NCBI GenBank assembly: GCA_018398765.1
Contig: JAHBMJ010000345.1
Location: forward strand, 1,731 to 51,044
Reading direction: 5' to 3'
Length of the DNA stretch: 49,314 nucleotides
Source: Chromera velia
Lineage: Eukaryota; Sar; Chromeraceae
The position numbers were made by a program, and so were the translations under genes. The notes beneath the pieces are model-generated. The model ran no database searches. It had not been told where the DNA came from and saw only the letters and a program-made list of their open reading frames with translations. Of this stretch, positions 11,464 to 23,271 are shown piece after piece (within the stretch, counting starts at the first letter, position 1; each line of letters opens with the position of its first letter).

Positions 11464-12200
11464 TTGAACTTTCAAGGGGACTGTTCGGGTGCGGATGAAG
11501 AGGGGAAGCAGTCACTGTGCCATACAAGCGAATGGGGTCTGCTCGACTGCGGGTAGGGGCAGTCAGGAAAGCAGCAGGTTCCAATGAGGCGCATTGTTCG
11601 TCTTTGTCTGTCAGAACTCTCTCTTTCTCTGTTTCTCTTTCTCTCTCTCTGCATGCATGTGTGTGTGCGTGTGTGTGTGTGGGTGCGTTTTCTTCCTGCT
11701 CATTTCTTCTTCCAACCCTTTCTTTTTCTCTGCTCTTTTTCCCCGTCGACCCCCCTACACCTGCTATCCAGCTTCTTTCTTCGTCTCTCCCCTTGAGGCC
11801 TCTCTGCCTCTTCATCTGTGCCTCCGACGAGTAGAACGCTGCTCTTTCATTTTTCTCGGGATGCCTACGTAGTCCCGCCAGAAGAACAAATGTTCTTTTG
11901 TTTTCGCGCCTCGATCCGTCATGCGTTGGTGTCGGTCGGTCGGTCGATCTTCCGAAAGCACGGCTGTTGCATTGGAAGAAAAGCAATGATTGTTTGCGGG
12001 GAGGTGGACAGATTAAACCGTTTTAAATTCATTTACGTTTGCACATTGAACAGGAGACATGAGCACGGTTGGGGGGGGGACGGGTACTCTGCATGACCAT
12101 CACTGAGATTTGGGAACGTGCGAACGAAAGATTTGATGAGGTATCACAATTAATCATACGTACATACGAGATGGCACGCCGATGATGGGAGTTCAAAAAG
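11464..12200. other. 3' flank of the histidine kinase gene
   Basis: Pyrimidine-rich tract with CT and GT runs (11620-11690), then ordinary sequence. It probably includes the 3' UTR. No gene was recognised. Confidence 0.5.
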
Positions 12201-14132
12201 ATCTATACATATGATTATTTTTTCTTCTACTCTTTTCCTCTGTTACTGTAGTATATTGTAGTAAATTGTTCTCAAAATTTATTGAAATGATCTGACTAAG
12301 AGAAATCATTATTATCACGATCATCAAGTTGAACTACTGTCGATTAATTATATAAAATAATTATAATACAAAAACAAATGATATTCACTACATAATTGAT
12401 TTAAAGTTTTTGTTTCAAGTTTCATTAAACTTTCATACTTAAGTTTGCATTAATTTTAATGATTTTATGTTAATGTCTATTGATACTAGCCTTATTGTTT
12501 TACTTTGTCTTCGTTTATTTAATTTGTGGAGCGCATTGCAGCCATTATTCAATTTGTGGAGCACATTGCAGCCACTAGCACACTGCTAGTTGTAAGTAAC
12601 CGTCCTTGGTCACTTACTTCATTTAGGTTTTAAACTTTCCATTCAGGAATTTGGAGTTTACTATAGTGACTATGGTAGATTAATTTAATACCATTCATGC
12701 CACCTTTTTCCATACTCTACGTAACGGTTCACAAGAGCAAAGGTCCTAAGATATGGACTCCGCACTACCCCACCCACCTAACACACACTTCATTAACCTA
12801 ATCAAAATTAAAAAGAACGACATCCATTATTATTACAATGCTGCCAACTTGAATGCAACCATAAAATCGGATTAAAAAAAAAAAATTATTTTCTTAAAAA
12901 AAAAAATAACCTAACCCAGCCCCCATTAGACCCCCCATTGCCCCCCAATAGCAAATTTAAATGCAAATAGATCGACATAAAAATATGGACCCGAACTGCA
13001 TGCAACTGCAAAGACATCGACGCAAAAATAAAGGCCTCTTACGATGAATCGTCAACAATGGTGTCATCATGGTGAGTCATTGCATGGCTAGTTGCATGAT
13101 GACTACATAGGAGTAAACAAAAAATGACTAAATGCTATAGACAAAAGGCTTACTCAACAATGATTATACATATTAAAATTGATGGTTGAGGTTTTTGTCA
13201 TACATGCCGCGTCCTCATATATATGTCTCCATACATGAGTGGCGGATCTAGCCTATTCTGTCTAAAGGTTCTGGTTCATCCCATTAGTTTTGAAATTTAA
13301 ATCTAGGAGTAATCTGTTCATCGATCACTTTAGTGCGGCTTGTTTCTCTGAACTTTCTTAAGCAACGGTAGAGTAAAAAAATAGAGAGAAGAGAAAAGAG
13401 ACACGGCAAAAACTTTATAAAGGTTCCCTTCCTTAGTAAATTAAGGCTACCCTTTGAGAGGAAAGAAAGGCTTTAATCTACTTTAATCTGCCCCTCATAT
13501 ATAGGAATGCGGCATGCATAACAAAAACCTCAATCATCATTTTAATCAAGTAAAGACCCCACCCATTTGTTCCTTTTCTTCTTAAAATTGATGATTGAGG
13601 GTTAAAATTCATTTCTTCCCTTCTTTTCATTCTCATATTTTTTTCCTCCTTTTCTTTCTTTTTTTTCATACAAAGAATCCTAGAAAGAATCAATCATAAA
13701 GAGATCGCCCAGTTTGCGCCCTCCGAGTCGAAAGACCCGGAGAATGCTGCGACCTCCTTTTCGAAAAGGCACTCAGACTGGAAGGGCCCTCTAGTTCCCC
13801 TCCTCCTGTGAATTGAACAGAGAAGATTTGCGACAACGAAATAGTAAAACATGCAAGAAAGGACTTTTAAAATTATAATACCGCTCCATCAGCCTTGTCT
13901 GCACTACTTCATCTCCCTCTCGTCCTCTTACTCTTTCAGCCCCCAACTTCGCCATCGATCTCTTTCAAAAAACGAATTATCCCCTGCCCATGGTCTCCTA
14001 TATGTCTCAAACACAAGAGAGACAAACCAAAATCTGATTTTATGACAGATCTTAGCGTATCTGTTATAACCTGTTGCATGTTAAAATTTATTTCCATAAC
14101 TAAAAAAACATATATATATGGGCCTCAACTAT

Positions 14133-14417
14133 AAGTGCAAACACATTAACGCAAAAATATAGACCCTATTAATTGGAAAATACAAACACATCGACGCAAA
14201 AATATGGTTCCGAATTGCAAACGCAAACACATCGATGCAAAAATATGGACCCCAATGGCCAACATAAACACATCGACGCAAAAATATGGACCCCAATGGC
14301 AAATCTAAACACATTAACGTAAAAGTATGGACCCCATTGGAAAATACAAACACATCGACACAAAAATATGAACCTCAATGGCAGATGCAAACACATCGAC
14401 ACGAAAATGTAAACCCT
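14133..14417. repeat. 41-bp minisatellite array
   Basis: About seven diverged head-to-tail units of roughly 41 bp, each containing ACACATCGACGCAAAAATAT and GGACCCCAATGG-like parts. Related single units lie upstream near 12960-13035, so the array grew from sequence dispersed in this interval. Confidence 0.85.
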
Positions 14418-14589
14418 TAATTCATTATCACCCCCAATCTAGGTTTCTGAGTCATCCCAGATCGTTTGTGATCTTGTGTTATGAGCCTTTTACCAATAAT
14501 TTCTCTATGACGTGGCTTAATTGATTTTGTTTCATATAAATTTGAACGATCAACTCATTGTGAGTCCTAGTGTCAGTCAAGTCATTGAC

Positions 14590-14611
14590 GTGTCAGGAAA
14601 CGTCCTGACAC
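14590..14611. repeat. 9-bp perfect hairpin
   Basis: GTGTCAGGA at 14590-14598 pairs with TCCTGACAC at 14603-14611 across a four-base loop (AACG). There is no T-run after it, so it is not a typical terminator. Its function is unknown. Confidence 0.7.
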
Positions 14612-15017
14612 CTAAGCCTAAGGGGTTGGTCTAAAACGCTCCATCTGCATGGAGGTGTCTGAGCGACCTCTTGATGGTACAAGTCAAGCTAGGCCCGGCA
14701 GTAAGCCGTGGAGCAACCCTGAACATTAATCTTATTCTATTCTATCATACAAACAAAATAAAGGTGCTTTCAAAGCTTAGTTCAAAGCCGAACTTCTTTC
14801 GTTTTCCCTTGTAGTACGTGACTATAGACGTGACATGACGTGACCTCAAGTTTCCTAAAATGTGTCTCATAAATTATCTAGTAAATGATACTATGATTGG
14901 AATGTTCCAGCAATTTTAATGCTAAATGCCTAGCAAAACAAAAATAATTGGAATATCTAGAAAAAGCATACCCGCTTTATTGTTATTGATTATGTATTGA
15001 TTGATATCAACACCCAG

Positions 15018-15217
15018 TGTTAGGCCTCAGAGGCGAGCGGGCCGGGGTGATGCTCTGGGCTGAGGGGACGCAAGGAGTGCGGTCCCGGAGGACCGGAGTG
15101 ACGCACGCCGCGCACGCGAGCCATGCAACACTTTCCAAACAACACTTGAATGCATTGCACGGAATTAAACAAACAAACTGTATTGCAATAAATGAAAAGA
15201 AGTCATACAGAAATGAC
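15018..15217 (+). mobile_element. Solo arm of the foldback element
   Basis: These 200 bp, starting TGTTAGGCCTCAGAGGCGAGC, match the first 200 bp of the left arm at 15892 with only scattered substitutions, and match the right arm in reverse. The homology ends abruptly after AGAAATGAC. It is either a truncated relative or the left terminus of a larger element running to 16838. Confidence 0.85.
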
Positions 15218-15304
15218 GGGGAAGAGATCCCTGCAGGTATGCCACGGACAGAGTCCCGTGAGAGAGAGGATGATGGAGAGGCAGAGGAAGACTCTGGAGA
15301 ATAA

Positions 15305-15646
15305 GAAAGAGAGAGAGAAGAGAAGAAAGTCCCCCGCTCAAGCGATCGCCCTGCCACATTCAGGATAGGGAACAACCCCGAAATAGGTGAGCTCTTCAAC
15401 GAGCTCGGATTGGGAGATGAGTTGGAGGTTCGTCCAGAAGAAAGACAGAGAGAGAGAGGGAGATGGAAAGCGCCTCAGCCAGTTCGGATTCTGGCTGGAC
15501 GACCCGCAGAGGATGGAGAGGAGGAGTATCGAGTCTCGTTTGATGATGGGACTTTCGTATGGATGAAGGAGAGTGAGGTGGATGTACCAGAGTTGGTCAG
15601 CGCATATGAGAGAGTGAAAGAAAAAATTTTCTGGCAGGTCCAATGA
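15305..15646 (+). pseudogene. Chromodomain-like coding fragment, possibly retroelement derived
   Basis: An open frame from just after TAA at 15302 to TGA at 15644 encodes about 113 residues. The C-terminal half reads PVRILAGRP, then EEEYRVSFDDGT, then PELVSAYERVK. This resembles the layout of chromodomains at the end of Ty3/Gypsy integrases (start of a beta strand, EY-hydrophobic-V, then a closing helix ELxxxYE). The resemblance is partial, the aromatic cage cannot be confirmed, and no integrase or reverse transcriptase is next to it. It lies between two copies of the foldback arm. It could also be an exon of an unrelated gene. Confidence 0.35.
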
Positions 15647-15891
15647 ATGTCTCACAGTGATTGCTGTCTTTATCTTTTCTGGGTGGTTGAGTGAGGTAAA
15701 CCCTCTTTCCCTTCTTACTCGAATGTGCGAAAGGATGGACGCATCCAAGAGCCTCTGTGAATGAAAAGAAACGAAGTCGTTGGGGTAAGGGCAGCCCCCG
15801 GGAGTTTGAGTAGTACATGACATGTTAATGTGCCCCTGCTTTGTCCTTTGCATGATCTGCTCGGGACGAACAGACTGGAGGGGGGAGTGGT

Positions 15892-16838
15892 TGTTAGGCC
15901 TCAGAGGCGAGCAGGCCGGGGTGACGCTCTGGGCTGAGGGGACGCGAGGAGTGCGGTCCCGGACGACCGGAGTGATTGATACACGCCGCGTATGCGAGCC
16001 ATGCAACACTTTCCAAACAACACTTGAATGCGTTGCACGGAATTAAACAAACAAACTGTATTGCAATAAATGAAAAGAAGTCATACAGAAATGACCATAC
16101 AGCTTCCTTTTCTGTATTGGACAGATGAAATACAGAAGATGCGAATTAAATACAAATAAATGAGATTGGAAGATGGACAGCAAGATGTATGACAGTCTTG
16201 TGATACAATGTCCAAAGACAAAAAAAAGTGGAAGAAGGAACTGAACCAGTGATGCACAAACGTTACACGTAAGTTGATAGTTGTCATGCTGCCGTCACGC
16301 TAGCCATACCAACAAAAGAAGGGTTGAGGTAAGCCCTTCCCGATCGTGTGGTTCCGGAGATGGCTGCAACGAAAGAGAAACAGAGGCCGTGAAAAAGAAC
16401 GTGCTCTGCTTACCACTTTTGTTGGTATGGCTAGCGTGACGGCAGCATGACGACTATCAACTTACGTGTAACGTCTGTGCATCACTGGTTCGGTTCCTTC
16501 TTCCACCTTTTTTTGTCTTCGGACATTGCATCACAAGACTGTCATACATCTTACTGTCCATCTTCTAATCTCATTTATTTGTATTTAATTCGCATCTTCT
16601 GTATTTCATCTGTCCAATACAGAAAAGGAAGCTGTATGGTCATTTCTGTATGACTTCTTTTCATTTATTACAATACAGTTTGTTTGTTTAATTCCGTGTA
16701 ACGCATTCAAGTGTTGTTTGGAAAGTGTTGCATGGCTCGCGTGCGCGGCGTGCGTCACTCCGGTCCTCCGGGACCGCATTCCTCGCGTCCCCTCAGCCCA
16801 GAGCGTCACCCCGGCCCGCTCGCCTCTGAGGCCTAACA
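15892..16838. mobile_element. Foldback (long inverted repeat) element
   Basis: The left arm 15892-16318 and right arm 16416-16838 are reverse complements over more than 420 bp with few mismatches, separated by a 97-bp spacer. The outer ends are TGTTAGGCCTCAGAGG and its complement. No transposase reading frame and no clear target-site duplication are visible. The structure fits a non-autonomous foldback or MITE-like DNA element, and single-stranded DNA would form a very long hairpin. Confidence 0.9.
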
Positions 16839-17913
16839 CCAGCTAAAGAAAAGTTATATGAAATATGGCTTGGTAGGGCTACGTATGCCAGTGGAATCAG
16901 ATTAATAATTAACGATCATAGTATCCTGATCGATACTTCAAAGGAGAAAAAAACAATTTGATTGAAAATGATGGAACTTACATTTATATGCGCATGCACG
17001 GTTGAAACTGATTTCTGTTCCTTCTTCGCTGCCATATAATCACGAGGAGGCAGAACCTCTGTCGACTTCGACAAATGAGCAGAGGGAACAACTGAACGAA
17101 GTACAAAAGCTGTCTGATCGATTGGAGGTCACTTGCAATTAGAACGCACCTACAAGTATGCATACACAGAAGAAAAGCAACACGCACTGCAAAGGACGCA
17201 AGCCCATGCAGAGCCACAAACGATCGACATGTTGGGCCCTCCCCACCTCATCACATGCACGAATGCACAAACGTGTAGGCAGACATAAGCTAGACGAATG
17301 ATCCTTGATCGAATTCACAGCCCAAGCAAGCAGCAACGCAAATTTCACTCCACCCGCCGCCAGGTTGAATCTTTCTCTTCCGTCATGTGCACGCACTACT
17401 CAGTTGATCCGAAATCGAAACACAACTCCGGCCGGCTTAATTGCAGTACAATAAACAGTGTAAGTCGCTTCCTACAGGAACTGTACGCATGCTTCCCACG
17501 TTCACGAAGAAATCGTTGGACCTTTTAATTCTATTTTCGCATTTCTGCACACGCAAATATACAAATTCTTTGACAAAAAAACAAAGTGCATCGGTCCACC
17601 TGTTTGCTCTCTCTAAGTTCTTCTCATTCACCTTCTTTTGTCTTCTCTCACAGACCTATTGCAACCATTCACATGTGAACGGACCGAATTTCAAGTGCCG
17701 CCACACCCTCCCCCCGACTCAGCTCCGCTTCCCATCGCAGAACCTTGACAGGCAGGCGAGGGGGGACACGACCCAAAGGCTTCATTCAGTCTCTGTGTAT
17801 GGATGTCAGCTAGTGTGTCACCTTTCGGTCAGTAAACTGACACTCCCTCCTCACAACCATGCCCCCATGCAGCTGGGTGGGGGAAGGGGAAACTGACTCT
17901 GTCATTTCATTTT
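16839..17913. other. Interval between the foldback element and the S9 peptidase 3' end
   Basis: No convincing gene on either strand. It includes the likely 3' UTR of the S9 peptidase (minus strand). Open frames here lack coding-like composition. Confidence 0.5.
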
Positions 17914-18485
17914 TCACGCACGCAGGAGCAGCCTGGTGAAGAGTCCTTGCTGTTCGCTTCGCTCCTCTACCCCTCCTTCTCCTTCCTCTGAACTCTCATA
18001 TGGTCGCGGGGGTGTGTCGCTACTGGGGGCAGGTGCCAGAAGGTTCTGTGTATCCGCTCTCGCCACTCGCCTGGCGTCCCCCAGGAGCGTCTCGTCACAC
18101 AGACACCTCCCCCCCAGGTTCTGGTGCAGAAAGGCTTCTCCAGCCCCCAGCATCGCCAGCCTGTTCGGTTCCTTCGACAGCCCATGTCCCTCATCCTCAA
18201 ACAAGAGGTAAGTCACTGGGGTGCCGTGGAGCTGCATCGCCTCTACAATCTGCATCCATGCAGCACGACAGTCATTGGTCAGTCACTTGCACAAAGAAAG
18301 ATATTACAAGACAACGATCCAGATGTATGCTCGTACAGACAGAAGACCAGTGGAAGAAGGAGCGCACAGAGTGTCGTTGCCCCCCTGCCTCCATAATCGA
18401 AAACGAAAGCGGACGAACGATTGAAAGACGGGCTAAGCATTGAAAAACGAAAAGGAAGCTAGTCTTTCTTTCCTTACCACACTCA

Positions 18486-18516
<31 letters not shown>

Positions 18517-18746
18517 ACCTGGTCGGACTCCCCCTGGGGCACTCTGGGGTCGTTAGCTCCGTGCACGATGAGGAGGGGCCTCTGTATGCGGTCAGCGAAG
18601 AAGAGAGGCGAGACGGACTCCAAAAAGGCACGCCCTTCGGGGTCCGCAGGATCGCCTCCGATTCTTTGGAGCATCTGCAGAGGCACAGGCACAGAGAGAG
18701 AGAGAGTGGGGGGGAGGGGGGGGGGACGCAGATCGAGATGGAATTC

Positions 18747-18777
<31 letters not shown>

Positions 18778-18832
18778 TATGTGTGTGTGTGTATGTGTGT
18801 GTGTGAATGTGTGTGTGTGTGTGTGTGTGTGA

Positions 18833-18868
<36 letters not shown>

Positions 18869-21800
18869 CTGATCCTGGTCTGAGAGAGAGTGAGAGAGAG
18901 AGAGAGGGAGAGGCGTGGTGAAAAGGAGCATGGCAAAAAGGGGAGGGAAAAGACCGGGCTTCTGCCTGACTGACAGACTGACATGTGCTCTGTAGGGAAG
19001 CCAGTAGGGAGGGAACGAGTTGGCGAGAGTGACCAGGTTGGAGATGCCCACCACAGAGACGCCACACGCAAAGAAGGTGGGGGTCAGAGTCAACCCCGCA
19101 AGCGCCGCATACCCTCCGTAGCTGCCGCCATAAATACAGGTTCTATTGGGCAATGCGATGTTCTCCCTCTCTGCCCACATCACTGCGTCTAACAAGTCAT
19201 CATGCATCTGCCCCCCCCACTCACCATAGCTGGCTGTCAAGAAATCACGCCCAAATCCCGTACTCCCACGGAAATTCACAGACAAAACCGCATACCCCCT
19301 ATTTTGCATGATTTGGTCCGTGTGATCAAATTGGTGTCTGTCTCTACTCCACGGCCCTCCGTGGACTGTCAACACCATCGGGAACGCACGAGGGGGCAGG
19401 CCCGCGTCTCTTCTTCTCTGTTCCCACAAAGGAAGACTCAGGTAGCTGACCATCGTGCGGTTATCCCGAGTGGGGATCACCACAGGCTCACGGCGAGATA
19501 GCGGGAGGTCCGCAAGCTCGGGCAGGGAGACAAACAATTTTTCAAGAGCACTTGTCTGGCCGTCTCCCCCATCCTCCACTTCTTCTGAAATGTCGAAGGG
19601 ACGAAGAATTTCGTAAAGGACAGGTCCGTCAGTCGGACTGAAGACGACCAGCCACGTCTTGTCGTCTGTGGATCTGGAGATGGAACTCACGAGGCCTCTC
19701 GTCTTCGCGGCGTCGGAGAGGACCTCGAGAGCCCGTGCCACGTGCGGCGGCGCATTGGGCAGAGGGACCCACTCGGGTTCCGTGTACTCAAAACGGACAG
19801 CCTCAGGAATCTGCAGACAGAGAGGTTGGGAGGCCAAAGGAGAAAAGCGACAATAATCAAAATCGGCTCTCTGCATGGACTTGGAAGACAGGAAAGTAAC
19901 CATAGAACTCAGCTGTCGCGTTTCAAGAAGAGGCAGGCAGGCAGAAGGTTTCCTTTCAAAACACGGAGGGAGGGAAAAGAGGACAGGCACGAATTAACAG
20001 TCGCGCAGAGAGGGAGGAGAGGGAGAAGAGCTGGTAGACAAAACCGAGAAAACAAAAAGGACAGGGTGGAGAGAGCGAGAAAGAATGACTGCTCTTCTGA
20101 GAGAGAATATCCCTTCCGTTCGTTCGATTGGACTTCTCTCTCTCCCTTCCCCCCTCCCCCCCTCTTTCCCACACGCACACATACACCCAGAAAAATAGAG
20201 AGACACGCTGAGTCAAAACCCGCCTGACTTACTCGTGTTGTAGGATTCCTCAAGAACGACTCTGCGTCTGCGCTTTCTCTGTGAAACAAAATGGTCTCCT
20301 CCCCTTCTCCTCCCCCCTCCTCCGTCTCTGCGTCTGGCGAGGAAGCAAACCATCTGCTGACGTTCACTTTCTTCAACGCCGCGGTGTCAGTGTCCTTGCC
20401 ATCGGCAAAGAACAGAATATCCCCGCTCTCATCAAACCCCACCGCACGAGAGTTGAGTTCTTCGTCAAACCCGAAAGTACGGAACGTCTGCAGACGATCC
20501 AACGAGATCGTCCCTTCTCCCCCTCCTCCGACAATAGAAGAGGAAGAGGACGCCTCGGAGGGCAAAACCAAATCCCACCGAGTCACACTCCCTCCCGGGA
20601 CTGGACCGGCAAGAAGTCTCACTTGAAGGTCCAAGTCGAATCGGAAGGAAGTGTAAGCGTTGTTTTCGTATACCAACTCCCTCTCGCCAGTCAAAAGGTT
20701 GACTCTGCACTCACCGACGCAAGCAGGAAGGCAGACAGGCAGAAAAGAAAGAAAGGAAGAAAGAAGAAAGCAGAAACTGATCCTGTCTCTAAAGGCAGCC
20801 AGACATGCCTCCTGGTGCCACGTTGTTATCTCATCGCTCACAAAAGGGGAGGTAAAAGGAGAAAGACTCACTTGAATTCGAACTTTCCCCCCCCCTTCTA
20901 TCTAGCAAACCCATTACTCATTCTTGTTTCGCGCATACAAAGAGGTCGAGCCCCAACTAGGATCATTTTTGCACGCTTCCATTTTTCAAACTCTGCAACA
21001 TATTCACTGACTGACTTATACAAATCGAAGTACACCGGAGTCCGTCCGTTCTCCCCAATCACCACCACTTCGGGGTGTCTGTATGACATTCCCGCCAGAA
21101 CTGTTCGCACAGGCCGGGAGGCAGAGGAAGAGGAAGAAGAAGACCCGTCTCCGCCCCCAGCGGCCGCACGACCCAACGGTGTGACCACACACTCGGGCAC
21201 CGTCCAGTTTCTGTACTCGGGGGCTGAGACTCTCTCTGTCTCAGTCTCAGTCTGTGCCGGGCGTCCCCCTGCGAGGAGGCCGTTGCAGTCGGCGGAGTAC
21301 AGTTGATAGTTTTCGTCCCCCTCGTTGTCCTGCGGGTAGGTGTGTGTGTGTGTTCACAGACAGCTAGGAAGGAGAACAATGTATTAATACCATCTCAAAT
21401 GTGGAATGTGTGTAAATCCTGAAAAACAGAGCTAGAACAGTCCCCGTAACCTCCCTACAGTCTCACTCACACAAAAGAAAATGAACCACAGCGAACCATT
21501 TCGTGCATCTTTCGTTCATCTGACAGCACACGACGGCTGGGTCCGAAGGAGAAGACAAATGGAAGAACGCAAACCAGACAGTCAAAACAAGAGAGATGGG
21601 GAAAGGCAAGAGATCATGTACGGGATATACGTACGGTCACCCGGATATGTTTTGATCGTCGAGGAGACGGCCATGCAGCTGCGTTCACGCACTGACCACG
21701 ATCAGAAGAAGGACGTTAGGCAGGTGAGTCCAGGAGGCCCGCACGGTCCTTTCTTTGAATGTGGTCACAAGTGCTCTCTCGTTGTGCACGTCTGAAACAT

Positions 21801-22041
21801 TGGCGATGAACACGTTGGAGTTCCCCTCCCAGGGAGCAAGGAAGAGGATCTGTTCTCCTGAAGGGTGGAGACGAACAGACTTCGTGGCATTGTCTGAGAA
21901 CAGAGTCTCTAGAGGAAACAGCGGATCCGCATCAACAAACAGATCCGCAGGAACAGGGGGCAAATCAGAGTTCTGAGAACACACGAGGCCCAAGTGGGCA
22001 AAGATCAAGAAGGCAGAGACCAACAGGAATCTGCTCTTCAT
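17914..22041 (-). CDS. Secreted S9-family serine peptidase (dipeptidyl/acylaminoacyl peptidase type)
   Basis: Prolyl-oligopeptidase-family enzyme that releases short N-terminal pieces from peptides. Exons in transcript order: 22041-21697, 21329-21016, 20704-20233, 19810-18983, 18674-18519 and 18249-17914. They total 2451 nt, giving 816 residues from ATG to TGA with all phases consistent. Residues 1-22 ([20 protein letters not shown]) are a clear signal peptide. A seven-bladed-propeller type N-terminal half follows, with the family marker [14 protein letters not shown] at the start of exon 2. The alpha/beta-hydrolase half contains VHGGPW (oxyanion region), the nucleophile Ser in GGSYGG (about residue 607), Asp in HGANDPRV (about 695) and His in DEGHG (about 727), spaced as in S9 enzymes. 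The protein is likely secretory or vacuolar. It is divergent from the ADCK1-like gene, with about 520 bp between the two start codons. Confidence 0.93.
18487..18515. repeat. (TGCC)n repeat at an S9 peptidase exon border
   Basis: About seven TGCC units in the intron directly beyond the donor of exon 18674-18519 (GGCA on the coding strand). Confidence 0.85.
18688..18912. repeat. Intronic GA / (GC)n / (GT)n microsatellite cluster
   Basis: Within the S9 intron between 18983 and 18674 lie GA repeats, a G-rich tract, a (GC) run near 18748-18762 and more than 100 bases of nearly pure GT, then GA again. Alternating purine-pyrimidine DNA of this length favours Z-form. Confidence 0.95.
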
Positions 22042-22564
22042 GCTGCCGATCTTTGGGGTAAGCAGCTGGTGGTGGAATTGCAGAAAGCGGACCCACAGTA
22101 CGGCCAGTTCACGCAGATGGAAACGCTTATGCAAGCGTTGGCTGTAGATGTAGCAGCAGCACACAGGGAGGACTATCTGAGGGAGTATGAGGGACTGAGA
22201 GGATCTCGGATCGATCTTTTCCGCTTTTACGACCTTGGTATAGCTGCGCACGCATTGCGCGCGCGGCTCGCTGTTTCGAAAACCGTGCATGTTTATAATT
22301 GTGTAAGTGCATGCCCCCCGAGCCTATAGCTCCTATTAATAGCTTTCCGGGACCGCGCTTTGTGATACGAGACGGTCAATCACGCCGGCAGCATGCATGT
22401 AAAAGATTGTAAAAGGTATCATTGTCTCTATCTGTGAACTTCCTGCACGTGTAGCAGAGTAATAGCACTGCCTCCAAGTCACTCAGAAGGGATTGCATTA
22501 GGGCGGCCGTGTCTCTGGATTGATCTGCGCCCGAAGAATCCCTCTTGGTCAATACATCAATACA
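22042..22564. promoter_or_regulatory. Divergent intergenic region, S9 peptidase and ADCK1-like gene
   Basis: This approximately 520-bp gap separates two start codons facing away from each other, so it should contain both promoters and 5' UTRs. A GC-rich alternating stretch (about 22248-22268) is present, but no TATA box or recognisable operator can be named. A plus-strand open frame through it is not supported as a gene. Confidence 0.5.
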
Positions 22565-23133
22565 ATGCGGGCCGCTACCCGATTGTGTCGAAAGAAGTCT
22601 CCTTTGCTTTGCGATCAGACGGTTCATTCCATGTATTCGGCACGCACGTTTCCCAAAAGATGGTACGGGCAGTCTTCAAAGTTTCGCGCAGACACTCGCG
22701 TCCTCGGACTGGGCTTTGGCGCAGTTGGCAGTGGCGTGTGCCTTCTTTCCTTATCCAGTAGCAGTCTCCTCGTGCATGGCACAGAAGACCTCTCCCGTCT
22801 ATCAACGCTCTCAGATCAGATTCGAGGATCTGTGGATAGGGGAATCAGAAGTGAGTGGGTGTTGGAGCATCTCGGGTAAAATTCGTTGTTTCAAGGTTGT
22901 CTTTGCTTCTATGTTTCTTTTTGTATTAATATTCCAGTCTCCTTTTTGAAGTGATTGCATGATTGCGCCCCTCCCCCCCACCCCGGGTGCAGCTCTGAGC
23001 GGGACGACCCGCTTCGTACGCACGTGCTTCTATGCGGGGATCTCTGCCTTGGACTACAAGTTGTCGTTGCGCAACCTCGATCCAGATTCCGAGGTTTGTT
23101 TGGGAGAGATACAGACCAACTCAGCATGTATGG

Positions 23134-23172
<39 letters not shown>

Positions 23173-23223
23173 TGTGTGTGTGTGTATGTGTGTGTATGTG
23201 TGTGTATGTGTGTGTATGTCTAT

Positions 23224-23271
<48 letters not shown>

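Larger units (their letters stand above)
12200..15017. other. AT-rich gene-free interval
   Basis: Base composition changes sharply to AT-rich with many homopolymer A/T runs and no coding frame of note. It contains a short duplicated segment near 12525-12585 (ATTCAATTTGTGGAGC followed by CATTGCAGCCA, present twice), an isolated GC-richer patch at 13700-13810, a 41-bp minisatellite and a 9-bp hairpin. The look is that of old repeat DNA. I could not name an element family. Confidence 0.6.

Noticed and set aside
17441..17896. 151-codon plus-strand frame downstream of the S9 gene
   Set aside because: Cys/Ser/His-rich random composition, no motif, and it lies in the probable 3' flank of a minus-strand gene.
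21994..22329. Plus-strand open frame between the S9 and ADCK1-like genes
   Set aside because: It overlaps the S9 signal-peptide codons on the other strand, has no splice partner and no recognised motif. It is more likely promoter or 5' UTR DNA.
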